From positions 37,982,316 through 38,046,315 of the forward strand of contig NC_134372.1 of assembly GCF_035582795.1 (NCBI RefSeq): a DNA stretch of 64,000 nt, given 5' to 3'. The DNA comes from Mycteria americana. Its lineage: Eukaryota; Chordata; Aves; Ciconiiformes; Ciconiidae. Below are positions 27,801 to 36,003 of the stretch, one piece after another; positions within the stretch are counted from its first letter, which is position 1; every line of letters starts with the position of its first letter. The notes below the pieces were generated by a model. That model saw only the letters and a list, made by a program, of their open reading frames with translations. It made no database searches and was not told the origin of the DNA. The position numbers and the translations under genes were made by a program.

Positions 27801-30800
27801 CATGAACAAGTATTTTACAGTTCTAAGTGCCTGGCCCCAGAGATGAATATAAAGTTTTAGAACTAAATATTGTATTAAATTCCAAATGCATATTTTTCTA
27901 TACAATATTCCATCTTATCACACCGCTCAGTAAGCAAAATGAAAATTAGTATTTCATCAGAGATGTCTGTCTCTTGACTGAGCAAGTTTCAGATGATTCT
28001 TAGTTTCACATGAAGGCCTACTTTCAGTTTTAGGTTTTATGGATTTCTATGTAATGAGTGGATATGACAGGACTGGGGGTATGAATCATCGCAACATTGT
28101 TTCTGTCCCGCCAGACAAGTGGAAAGAGAACAAATAGGCAAATAAATATTCCTGTGTCAATGCTCACGTTGGTGGTTGCCAGGCTACTAATGACTAAGAA
28201 CAGCCACAGGAGCTAAACCCCAGTGGAAGCACAGGTGTAGCAGGTTGGTAAACTGATACATTAACCACAGCTGGGGGGAAGCCCTGCAGCAGAAACCCCA
28301 AAAGCTAAGGAGGGGAAGGAGAGAGAGTTAATTAGGGAGGTGCTGATTCACGAGCTGGTTACCATCCCTATCATCATTTTCAGCCTGGTGCTTCATTTAT
28401 GGACCTGCTTGCTTTCTGTTTTTAGCCTTTTCCCCTGGCAGGGAGGACTAACATATACTGTCTTTCTTTCTGAATCATCAGCTTGGTCTATATGATAAGT
28501 ATCTAGCCTCACAGATGGAGCCAAAGCTTTAAGAAAGGGAAGAGAAAAGAAAATAAGCATCTTCATTAAACTGATCAGAATCTAAAGATGCATTAAGCTA
28601 GCTGTCGTAGTGCTCTGCCTCTACGTAGCGCAATGGACTGCTACACATAACAACCAAACTGAAGACGGGATGCTTAGTGCTGTAGCTCTCCAACAGATGC
28701 TTGGAGAGCTACAGAAAGGGTAACCTTGGAAAATGAACTATGGCTTTTTCTTATAATTTATTGCAACTTCCTGACTGATTAGGGAATTTGAGAAGTTACA
28801 CTCTGCATAAGGTGTTACAAAGCAGTAAACCAAGATGGGGAAGATACAGCAGAAAGAACTGGCTAGATAGCTCTTCCTTGCTCTGCTCCTACCCACCCAA
28901 AAAAACCAAACAAACCCAAAATCAAAAACCCCAGAACCCAAAAAAACAGGGCAGGCATAGCCCTACTAATAGATCACCATGCAAGCATTGGATCCTGTGA
29001 CTGGATGAATACTACTTTATAAATATCCCAAGTTCTGTATATTGATGTGTTTTGGGGATATTTACTTTGTGAAAACTTACTGGTTTAGTGGGGTGGTGTG
29101 CTGTAATAAAAGAAAAAAAGAGGGGGAGAACAGCTTGAAAAAAAGAGAGTTGTTTCTCCCACAATAATTCAAAAGTAACTAAAAAAAAAACAGGAAGAGG
29201 TCTGAGAGGCCAAGCAATCCACAAATTGCTTGCTTAAAGAATAACTTCCTCAGAGGTGGCAGAAGCATCTCGCATAAGCAAAGTGGCACACAAGGACAGA
29301 CCTGCTCTAATTACTATCGGTCTGTTGAAAAATTCTTCCTGTCTGAATGCCTTGTTCTACTTTTAAAACAAATTGTTCTTTGCTCTTATCATTAGTTTTG
29401 TCGTTTTCTGCTGACCACGGACTCTTTCACAGGGAAGAAAGACCAGGGGCAGAATTTGGATGGACATGCGGGATACGCATGGTTGATTCACAGGTTGCTG
29501 CCAGTCATATTGAAAGAATGTGGGACTCTGCTCAGAGGAGGTCGAGGCACAAGGCTGACTGTCCAAGAGCACTCACACCACCCAGGAGTACAGGTACAGT
29601 TTGCCCTGGCAACGTGTCATGGAATATACTGAACTAGCTATCTGCGTGCGATGGTTGAGATAAACAAAACAGTAGCAGAACCAGTTTCCTGGTGCATCAT
29701 CTTCCCAGAAAGTAAAAAGTTCTAGACAGAAGCTCCATCTTTTTTGATGGAAAGTAAGGTGCTTATTCCACCTTGCCATATCCTCTTCAGGACACCAGCA
29801 AGGATTTTTTTTCTGTTGTTGTCGTTTTGTTTTTAAAACTAAAATCCTTCTCACAAGTTCAGTTGCAGCTAATCAAATGGTTAAAGAGGCTTGTTTTGGA
29901 GGGGAGTTATAAGGGGAAGGGAACAGGGGCAACACTGATAGAGTTGCATATACCCTGTGTGGCTGCACAGGTAATTTCTTTAAAACTAGATATTAAAAAA
30001 AAAAAGAGCATCCGAGCCAGCTCAAAGCATCTTACAGGTTTAAGGAAAATTCAATTATTTAATTTTGCCTATATAAATATGACAGGCCTTTGTGATGGCG
30101 AAAAAGGAGATAATGGACAGAGATGGGGTAAGGGAAAGAGGAAAAGGTCCCTGCAGAGCAGCTCTGACATCACTGGAAGGGAACGGAGAGAAGCAGTCTG
30201 AGGAATGGTGCAGGTGGACTGCAGAAGCTGCCACCCATCACATCTCAGACTCACCTGGTAATGCCACAGCAAGCCTAACTTTCTAGTGTGGCAACAGAAG
30301 TCAAAGCAGGAAACAGGATTGTGCATCCATTTCCCCATTTCTGGTCATGGCATTTACATAAAGCCAGTCATAGTTTTACAGGGCCTCCTCCCTACAGGAA
30401 AAAAAAAGGCACTAGAGAATTAAGTAAATAAGTTGGTTTACATATTGCATCTCGGGGATACTGAGGGTTGTTTTCTGGTATGCTGTATTTAAGACTTCAA
30501 AAAGCAAAATACACAAAAGGGCAGTATACAGACTTTGAGCATACTTCCCACAGTAATCCATTTATCAAAAGAAAATATCAAGAGTCTAAAACAAATGGAT
30601 GTTGTATGAACTGCTCAATTTTTCTCAATTATAGAATTTCATTGTGCACAATATTCTTGCAAAGTATGGAAGGCAACCTCGTGTAAATAGTGCTTGGAAG
30701 CCCTTTTGTGAGCAGGACTGATACAAAGCAAGTGTTTTCACCTTGCTTCACAGCTTATAGAATAAAAAGGTAATTAAGTAAGTGTCTTTCAATCTAAAAA

Positions 30801-33250
30801 CACAAGGACTAGCCTTGGAAATTGATGTGACTCTGCACCAACAAAACTGGTAAACCAACACTCAAATCCTTTCAGGAAAACAAAAAGTAGTGCAATGTAA
30901 AAAGGGGGGTGAAAGTGATACAAAGGAATTCGGGTGGGGCAGGAGACCCACGGGCACATGTGAACAGCTCAATCACTAGTTTCAGTTACATGAAGCATCA
31001 CCTAGCATACCATTCAGATGAACACGTAAGGCCTAAAGATAGTATGTCCAAAGCTCCTCCTTGGGTTCACAGCTTGTATCTGTTCAAGATTCCAGGAGTG
31101 GGATTGTTTTGGGTTTTGGCTGGTTTGGATTGTTTGGGTTCCCCCCCCCCCCCCTTCTCCTAGAACTACTGAGTCAGAATGAAAGCTCTGATCTGTGAGA
31201 CCATTCAACTAATGTATAACAAGGAATACTGGTTTCCTGCTTACATCTAACTTCTAGGGACAGAAGGCTTTGAGCATCTAGCCTGATCTGAAGTGTACAA
31301 CTTTATTAAAGATACTTACAAGCTAGATGAACCTTTCAAAGATCTGAGTGAACAGAGGGAAGAATGTTCCACTGCAACACTGGCTCACCAGGATTTATTT
31401 AATATCAGATGAATATCCATTTTCTACTGCTTTAAGACATAAGTAATTCAAAAGCAGGAAAGATGCTCATGATTAGGTATAAAATTGATCTTACGGTATT
31501 TTTGTATATGAGAAAAAACTTCATTCCTGCCCAGGATATGGGGTTTACACTGATCTAATGCTGTGTCAGTGAACCTAACTCTAACATACAACAATTTAAT
31601 TGAAAATAAACTCAATCCTTTAGCAAGTCTGAGTGCAGAAGATATACTCCTCTTATAACTTATGAAGCACAACTTGGCTATTAAACTTCAGTTAGTCCCC
31701 ATCAGTAAAAACAAATAGGTGGAAAAGTAGATTTATCTAACTTAACAAACTTGACGAGTTCATGATAAGTCAACTTTTTTACTACCGTGCCTCAAGGCAG
31801 CCTACAAGTATCCCATACTATAGAAAACACAGCTGTGAAAACTCTAAATAATTACAACTTTGCCACACTTCATGATTTCCTGCTATGGACTACTAAGAAA
31901 GAAGTGGTTACTCACCAAACATTATAGTAGGATTACTCAAATGAAGAAACCAGACAAGATTTGGTCAAAGTTTTGTTTCAGTCTGTCTAGTTATTTACAT
32001 GGCAGTACTGATTTCCTGCAGCATGGCTGGCACAGGTAAAACTTCGCTCTTTTCAGCTGCAAGCAGTTCCTCTGCTAAAGGGCAATGTTGTTGCTTAAGC
32101 TCCTGCGGGCTTATGAATTTGGTGACTACTGGGGGCAAAAAACAGACAGCCTGCAAAGAGGACAACAGAGCAAAGCATACGTGCCTCCCTACCGCGTAAT
32201 CCCGGTGGTAGCTGCAGTGCATCGCAGGGATACGCTTGTGCAGAGGTGAGCAGCAACAACCTGATGTATGAGGCTTTTTTTTCCTCCACAGAACAAACAG
32301 TTTATGGTCTCGGATCCAGAATCTACACCGAAACCCCCGTGTACCTACAACCCATCAACAAAAGTTACAGGCGCGGAGAACTTAAGAACAGCGAGGGAAG
32401 GCTGAACCGAAGCTCCCCGAGAACGGCACTTACTGCCCTTCACCTCCGGTGAAGTTCAGAGAAGCCCACAGGGCTGCATTACAGGCGATACTTCACCCTA
32501 ATTACTGTTGTGCAGAAAGAACTCGGGTGCAGGTTATGGCATAAGCCGCCCACTCAGTCTGAAAAGTAATTAGGGCAGATGTTTATTAAAAACTTCCTAA
32601 CGAGTCTGTTAACTTCATTGCCTTACTCCAGTAAACTTCCTTACAGGTACGCAAGGCAATTTACTAGAGAGCGAGCGAAAAGACGCGGTGAGGAGCGAAC
32701 AGGAAAGAGCACAAGGAAAAAAAAGAAAAAGAAGGTGGAATTTCACTCATTTTGTGGAGGTATGAGCCCTGCTGTCCTGCAAGGTGAAGGGACAGCGGAG
32801 GGTCGCGCCGGCGGCGGTCCGACTGCGGCCGCCCGGGACCCCGCGGAGCGCCCCGCCCGCGCCGCCACCAGCTCGGCGCGTACCCGCCCGCCGGAGCCCG
32901 GCTCCCGGCACTCCCCTGCCCCTGGCCAGGCAGACGCGCTCAGCAGAGCCGAGGTCCCCATCTCGCCGCCTTTGCCCCCCCCCCCCCCCCCCAGAGGCAG
33001 CTCCCCTCCGCCGCGGGCTGCCGAGGGACGCAGCTCACGACGCTCCGGCGGGAGAAAGCAGCCCGCGAGCGGCGGGCAGGGGACCGCTAAACCCGAAGTG
33101 CCCGCGGCGGGAGCTGCCCCGGGCACAGAGCCCGCCGGGCGCACAGCCCACCGCCCCCGAGCCGGCCGCCGCGCCTCCCACCTTCCGAAAGTAGCCCTCC
33201 GTCGCCGGCTCCGCCGCCTGGCAGCCGCGGGGCGGCAGGGCGTCTGTCAT
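3582..33250 (-). CDS. RHPN2: RHPN2 (rhophilin-2), complete coding region, 15 exons
   Basis: Fifteen minus-strand exons join in phase to 2052 nt (683 residues plus stop); the human protein has 686 by memory. Rhophilin-2 is a cytoplasmic scaffold that binds GTP-loaded RhoA and influences the actin cytoskeleton. Domains in order: N-terminal start MTDALPPRG (residues 1-23); HR1 coiled-coil Rho-binding region, about 24-105; BRO1 domain, about 105-460, helical and of the ALIX/Bro1 type; PDZ domain, about 512-597, with the carboxylate loop GDLGFSL; and a basic, serine-rich tail ending SSLY. Nearly every exon closely resembles human RHPN2 as I recall it, rather than RHPN1, whose C-terminus differs. 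All introns are GT-AG; intron 1 is the largest at 10.7 kb. The start ATG at 33248-33250 has G at -3 and sits in a CpG island. No frame break or missing exon was seen, so the gene looks functional. Confidence 0.95.
5134..5289 (-). CDS. RHPN2: RHPN2 coding exon 14 (PDZ, second half)
   Basis: Encodes [20 protein letters not shown], then [15 protein letters not shown], to CQDTAASM. The [10 protein letters not shown] strand and the [10 protein letters not shown] helix complete the PDZ fold. Phase 0 at both ends. Confidence 0.95.
6158..6304 (-). CDS. RHPN2: RHPN2 coding exon 13 (PDZ, first half)
   Basis: Forty-nine residues beginning [20 protein letters not shown], with [17 protein letters not shown] giving the PDZ carboxylate-binding loop and second strand. 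Phase 0 at both ends; donor GTAAGT. Confidence 0.95.
7080..7156 (-). CDS. RHPN2: RHPN2 coding exon 12
   Basis: Encodes [20 protein letters not shown] then FFHRL: the linker between BRO1 and PDZ, matching human PQFSKLTVTDFFQKL. Donor GTATGT. Confidence 0.93.
7793..7838. repeat. TA-rich microsatellite (RHPN2 intron 12 side)
   Basis: Alternating TA/TG/CA steps (tatat-gtatac types), self-complementary and likely length-variable. Lies in intron 12, about 75 bp downstream of exon 11 in the direction of RHPN2 transcription. Confidence 0.7.
7911..8105 (-). CDS. RHPN2: RHPN2 coding exon 11
   Basis: Encodes [20 protein letters not shown] through [19 protein letters not shown] to SLIQAPDIL and one further base. 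Conserved end of the BRO1 arm. Confidence 0.95.
8203..8322 (-). CDS. RHPN2: RHPN2 coding exon 10
   Basis: Encodes [20 protein letters not shown], then [20 protein letters not shown]. An AG eight bases upstream of a second AG could give a slightly different start; the phase fits the upstream one at 8322. Intron 10 after it is only 97 bp, the shortest in the gene. Confidence 0.9.
8800..8956 (-). CDS. RHPN2: RHPN2 coding exon 9
   Basis: Encodes [20 protein letters not shown], then [19 protein letters not shown], to LCDHE plus one base. BRO1 C-terminal half; VKENIPYSW and HYKALAHYF match the human protein closely. Confidence 0.94.
9061..9096. repeat. G7 run with CpG-rich, T-poor tail (RHPN2 intron 8)
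   Basis: Seven G followed by about 30 bases made almost entirely of GAC/ACG-like words, with several CpG pairs, in an otherwise AT-rich intron. Similar in style to the flank of the G27 run at 13943. May be a sequencing artefact. Confidence 0.5.
10275..10462 (-). CDS. RHPN2: RHPN2 coding exon 8
   Basis: Encodes [20 protein letters not shown], then [19 protein letters not shown], to MTQEVAK. The KMMLAQAQE segment is strongly conserved in BRO1 domains. Ends in phase 0 at donor GTAAAA. Confidence 0.95.
11925..12105. repeat. Cluster of perfect hairpins (RHPN2 intron 7)
   Basis: Six inverted repeats in 181 bp: GCTATCAAA/TTTGATAGC (11925-11948); outer stem TGACAATCC (11973-11981) with GGATTGTCA (12097-12105); CTGTGG t CCACAG (11986-11998); AGTTTGTAGCT / AGCTACAAACT with loop GATAA (11997-12023); CTTCCA / TGGAAG (12022-12038); GGTTTCCACT / AGTGGAAACC (12053-12087). 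Three adjacent hairpins and one more are nested inside the outer stem. No target-site duplication or known element family was recognised. Confidence 0.75.
12683..12799. repeat. Perfect 3 x 39 bp tandem repeat (RHPN2 intron 7)
   Basis: Three identical 39-bp units (12683-12721, 12722-12760, 12761-12799), each beginning AGCTTCTTGAAATTCCC. The unit length is a multiple of three, so a repeated peptide appears in one frame, but there is no sign that it is coding. The end lies 93 bp from exon 7 (12892). Confidence 0.95.
12892..13058 (-). CDS. RHPN2: RHPN2 coding exon 7
   Basis: Encodes [20 protein letters not shown] through [14 protein letters not shown] to DAFQRAA. The [18 protein letters not shown] segment is the hallmark BRO1 signature shared with ALIX and yeast Bro1. 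Confidence 0.95.
13943..13969. repeat. G27 homopolymer (RHPN2 intron 6)
   Basis: Twenty-seven consecutive G on the + strand, giving C27 in the RHPN2 pre-mRNA. The flank at 13970-13996 is CpG- and CA-rich. The run length in the assembly is probably unreliable. Confidence 0.9.
14003..14127 (-). CDS. RHPN2: RHPN2 coding exon 6
   Basis: Begins [11 protein letters not shown] and runs through [17 protein letters not shown] to LFT, ending two bases into a Trp codon. BRO1 core. Its donor GTAAGT is followed, 34-60 nt into the intron, by a 27-base C run on the transcribed strand. Confidence 0.95.
14804..14881 (-). CDS. RHPN2: RHPN2 coding exon 5
   Basis: Encodes 26 residues, [20 protein letters not shown] to LMDLRQ, in phase 0 at both ends. 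Part of the BRO1 N-terminal region, with an acidic SED...YEDE patch seen in rhophilins. Confidence 0.94.
15885..15960 (-). CDS. RHPN2: RHPN2 coding exon 4
   Basis: Encodes [20 protein letters not shown] and five more residues: the linker into the BRO1 domain (IPL.PLGLKET is the usual BRO1 entry). One base from this exon completes the preceding Glu codon. Donor GTAAAT. Confidence 0.92.
16179..16200. repeat. C22 homopolymer (RHPN2 intron 3)
   Basis: Twenty-two C on the + strand; the RHPN2 transcript would carry G22, able to form G-quadruplexes, about 220 nt upstream of exon 4. Confidence 0.9.
16201..18936. other. Rest of RHPN2 intron 3
   Basis: Apart from the 16-bp duplication I see no gene, RNA or recognisable element here. 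Short reading frames on both strands lack any family resemblance. Confidence 0.6.
16523..16554. repeat. 2 x 16 bp tandem duplication (RHPN2 intron 3)
   Basis: The 16-mer GTCAACCTCTAAACTA occurs twice head-to-tail without a mismatch. A small recent duplication with no visible function. Confidence 0.9.
18937..19065 (-). CDS. RHPN2: RHPN2 coding exon 3 (HR1, second half)
   Basis: Completes the Arg codon, then reads [20 protein letters not shown] and ends at VEVYQNT plus two bases. Second helix of the HR1 hairpin. Acceptor CTGCAG, donor GTAAGT. Confidence 0.93.
19066..22316. other. RHPN2 intron 2
   Basis: AT-rich, with A and T runs near 19170 and 19630. No exon-like segment or mobile element was recognised. 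Confidence 0.6.
22317..22432 (-). CDS. RHPN2: RHPN2 coding exon 2 (HR1, first half)
   Basis: Begins [19 protein letters not shown] and ends with GAENLL plus two bases of the next codon. This is the first helix of the HR1 Rho-binding coiled coil. The acceptor is TTCTAG and the donor GTATGT. It is isolated by large introns on both sides and was found by matching the expected protein. Confidence 0.93.
23284..23340. repeat. Degenerate GATGGGATAA simple repeat
   Basis: Repeated GATGGGA/GATAAGA/GGAATAATA words in imperfect tandem order. The longest near-repeat is GATGGGA-GGAATAATA, occurring twice. Confidence 0.6.
27749..27765. repeat. A8G17 homopolymer tract
   Basis: Eight A followed by seventeen G on the + strand, in RHPN2 intron 1. 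The length is likely uncertain in the assembly. Confidence 0.85.
28680..28714. repeat. Perfect 14-bp hairpin (RHPN2 intron 1)
   Basis: CTGTAGCTCTCCAA (28680-28693), a 7-base loop CAGATGC, then TTGGAGAGCTACAG (28701-28714). Pairing stops at both outer ends, so the stem is too short for a standard microRNA precursor. Confidence 0.85.
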
Positions 33251-33960
33251 CTCCGGGCGAGCCAGCCGTCCCTCCGCCGCTGCTGCCAAGCCAGCGCTGC
33301 CGCCGGGAGCCGCGACCCTGCGGGAAATGTCGGCGCTGCCCCACGGCGCCGCCCGGCTCCACCTCCGGTGGGGGCGGGGAGGAGCTACCCCGCCCCACAG
33401 CGCTGCCCCTCCGCCGCCCGGGCGGGCGGCCTCGGCGAGGTCTTCGCGGCGGCCCCCGGGCCGCTCCCCGGGGAAGCCCGGCGGCCGGGCAGCCCCCGGC
33501 GTGGCTAGGTGCCCCTCGCCTGGGGCCGGGCGGTGGCTGTGACTGACTGAAGCGGAGCCCGGCGCCCCGCTGCGCGGCGGCGGCTCAGCCCGCTCCTCCC
33601 CGGCCCTGCGGCTGCTCCGCGCTCCGACGAAGCGCGGCGGAGTCTGGCTGGCCGCCCCGAAGGGACCGCTCGCCTCTTGCCGCCTCCCCACGGCCTCCCC
33701 CTGCCGCCGTGCCTGGCGACGGCCCCCCACCCGGTACCGTGGGGCCGCCGCCAGCTTTCCCCGGGCCCGGTGCCCGCCTCGGGGAGATAAGGTTTCCCGC
33801 GATGCCCGGGAGAGATCCCAGAGCCCGGGGAGCTGGAGGGGCTCCGGCCCTGCCCCCTGATAAGGGCAACAGTATCTCGGTGAAAGGCAGGGCTGGCCCC
33901 GGCTCCGGGGAACTGCTGTGGGATCAACCTCGGCATTGCAAAAATCTGCAGTGTTCACAC
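32760..33960. promoter_or_regulatory. CpG island / promoter of RHPN2
   Basis: About 1.2 kb of very GC-rich, CpG-dense sequence surrounds RHPN2 exon 1, in contrast to AT-rich flanks. The minus-strand start codon lies at 33250 and the island extends about 700 bp upstream of it. No TATA box is evident. A C18 run (32975-32992) lies just inside intron 1. Long open frames on both strands here come from GC-rich composition and are not genes. Such islands are often bidirectional. Confidence 0.85.
33182..33250 (-). CDS. RHPN2: RHPN2 coding exon 1
   Basis: Encodes residues 1-23, [15 protein letters not shown] to GYFRK. It opens with the MTDAL start and closes with the GYFRK that precede the HR1 region in human. 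The donor is GTGGGA, weaker than the others, in very GC-rich sequence. Ends in phase 0. Confidence 0.88.
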
Positions 33961-35871
33961 TGAAAACCTCCTGTCTTCGAAATATTCCGTTGTGTAACCG
34001 ATTTCGCAAATGTTGTTATTGGACGCTCGTGTAAGGAAATTGCCAGTATTGGTTCCTATTAGTAGCCAGGCCTAACCTACCGAGTTATGTGGGCATGTAG
34101 CATTTAAAGATGCAATACAGCAAACTACTTAAATCGGTATCACCGAACTTGTCTTCCCCCCCTCCCTTCTCTTCTCTTTTTTCATCTTTCTTAGAAGTAT
34201 GGTGTAGTTGTGACAGGAAAAATCTGCAGAGACAACGTTTCTTTATCAAAGGAAAAATATCTTTGGAATTACATCCTTAACCGAAACTTTCTTTGAAAAC
34301 GCTGGTGTCTCTCCAGAGAGCTATGCAGAGCAGCCTGGTTAAACTGTGTCTCTACTGCCTGTTTCTAAGGAAGAAGACTGGAGTCAGCAACTCAGAAATT
34401 GGGATCCAAAGATCTGCCGCTGTCTCTCTGGAAGTCAGCTGAATTTTTTTCTTCCCAATTTTGTTCACTCCCACCCCACTACTTTTTCCTTTTTTTCAAT
34501 AAAGATACTGGATGAATGTATCAAATTATATGTTAAATAGAAATAGGTAAAAGTGGGAAAGTAGTTTAACTTGCTCCAATTTCTATTTAGAGGGTGTAAA
34601 AAATGTTTTAAATTATTTTTATGCTATTAGAAAATGTACTTACCTGCCAAACCAAAAAGGATTTTAAAATTTAAATCTTGCAAATCAGTGTAAAACTCCA
34701 ATGCAATACATATAAATTAGTTTTAAGTTAATGTAAATGAGAGATAAATGAGTCATTTGCCAGTGTAGGCCATGCTGATACAATCTGGCAGTTAAAACAG
34801 TATTAATGTGACCATCTTGGGAGTTTGCAATGCTTTCACTGGATGTATTGAAAACCGATCTCATTGAAAGGCTACAGCTATTACTCCAAATAAAGTCCTA
34901 AGAGTTTGTAGCCAGGCCAAAGGGTCAGACAGTTAACAACAGGACGAATGACTATTATCATGCTTTTGTAAAACGATGTAAAACACGAATTTGCAGAAGT
35001 TTCTGCACAGTACGATACCAAAGAAAACTTCTAACATATCTTGGTGACAATGCAGCCTTTCTTCGTTGCTGGTGGATTCTCTGAATAAAACACAGTTAGC
35101 AGTGCTACACACAGCAAATTTCTACAGCAAATTCAAGGGAGTCCAAGCTTACAGGCTTCCTCCCCCATCTTTAGTGTCCTGGGTATATCACCCAACACTC
35201 TCACAACCGTGCCTTCCCCTCACTTGGATAAAGGGTACTTCATCATGACTGCGTTAGGACTGATATCATATTTCTTATGTAAGTCACTGTAAGTTTTGTC
35301 TGCATCTGGTGAATATGCTTTTTTGCAAAAGGCACACATTGATTGTATGGTCTCAGCAGCTAGGGCTGAGCGGTGTAATGACTGGGTAGGAGTGCTCCCT
35401 GACCCTGGAATGTAAATTGCAGCTTAGAACATTCCAAAACCTGATTTACCCTCAGAAAAACATGTTCCTGCTCTTCTCACCATCTTGTCTCCAGTAGCTT
35501 TTTGATTGCTATTAGAATTCCTAAATAGTGGTGGGTTCATACCGCAGACTTTCTCAGTTTCTCACAATTATATTAATCAGAAGGTTTGGTTTGCTGCATT
35601 GTAAAGATTGAGTAATAACAGGCTAGGAATCTGGAACTCCTGCACTCAGAAAAAGGGGTGTATTGATGCAGATGTTTGGTTGATATTTATCTTTAATATT
35701 AGAAGAGAGTAAATTCAGTGATCTGGTGCTCTGGACATGTCACTGTCTCTGGGAAAGCATCAAACGCTTAAGAATTTGCGTCCAAAGAAAATCAGTATGT
35801 TGTGCCTAAAGTATTGAAATTGAAAGCAATTAATCTTATCTCTGCATCAAACCTCTCTCTTTGTTTTACAG

Positions 35872-36003
35872 AACTGGGTGCTATCTGGCTTTGTGCATCT
35901 TCACAGATAAATCAGCCAGGTGATCCGAACAAAGACCACGCTGAAAACAGGCACAGAATGGCAGAGCTTGAGTTCTCCCAGATTTTGTCCCACAATAGTA
36001 AAG
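35872..36003 (+). other. Unassigned exon-like segment (possible lncRNA exon)
   Basis: 132 bp bounded by a strong acceptor (pyrimidine-rich CTCTCTCTTTGTTTTACAG) and a good donor (AAAG|GTAAGA). It is open in one frame, reading ELGAIWLCASSQINQ and on to SHNSKG, but this resembles no protein I know. It lies 2-3 kb from the RHPN2 CpG island on the opposite strand, so a divergent noncoding transcript is possible. Chance is also possible. Confidence 0.3.

Larger units (their letters stand above)
22433..33181. other. RHPN2 intron 1 (10.7 kb)
   Basis: The largest intron of the window. It holds a T run (about 23577-23597), a GATGGGATAA-like simple repeat (about 23284-23340), a long pyrimidine-rich + strand tract (about 24640-25060), an A run (about 25679-25698), a G17 run (27749-27765), a hairpin at 28680-28714, a C14 run (31141-31154), and CpG-island sequence toward exon 1. 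No other gene was recognised. Confidence 0.6.

Noticed and set aside
29773-30201. 142-residue + strand frame in RHPN2 intron 1
   Set aside because: Lys-rich, no recognisable domain, no splice context; length is within chance for 64 kb.
31999-32199. Frame containing AGTGKTS, like a P-loop
   Set aside because: Seven-residue chance match; the remaining sequence is Ser/Cys-rich without an ATPase fold.
32579-33508. 309-residue open frame on the + strand in the RHPN2 CpG island
   Set aside because: Pro/Arg/Ala-rich product caused by GC-rich sequence with few stops; no family likeness, and it overlaps RHPN2 exon 1 antisense.
33035-34009. 324-residue open frame on the minus strand
   Set aside because: Only the short MTDALPPRG...GYFRK part is real (RHPN2 exon 1); the rest is island sequence read through a splice donor.
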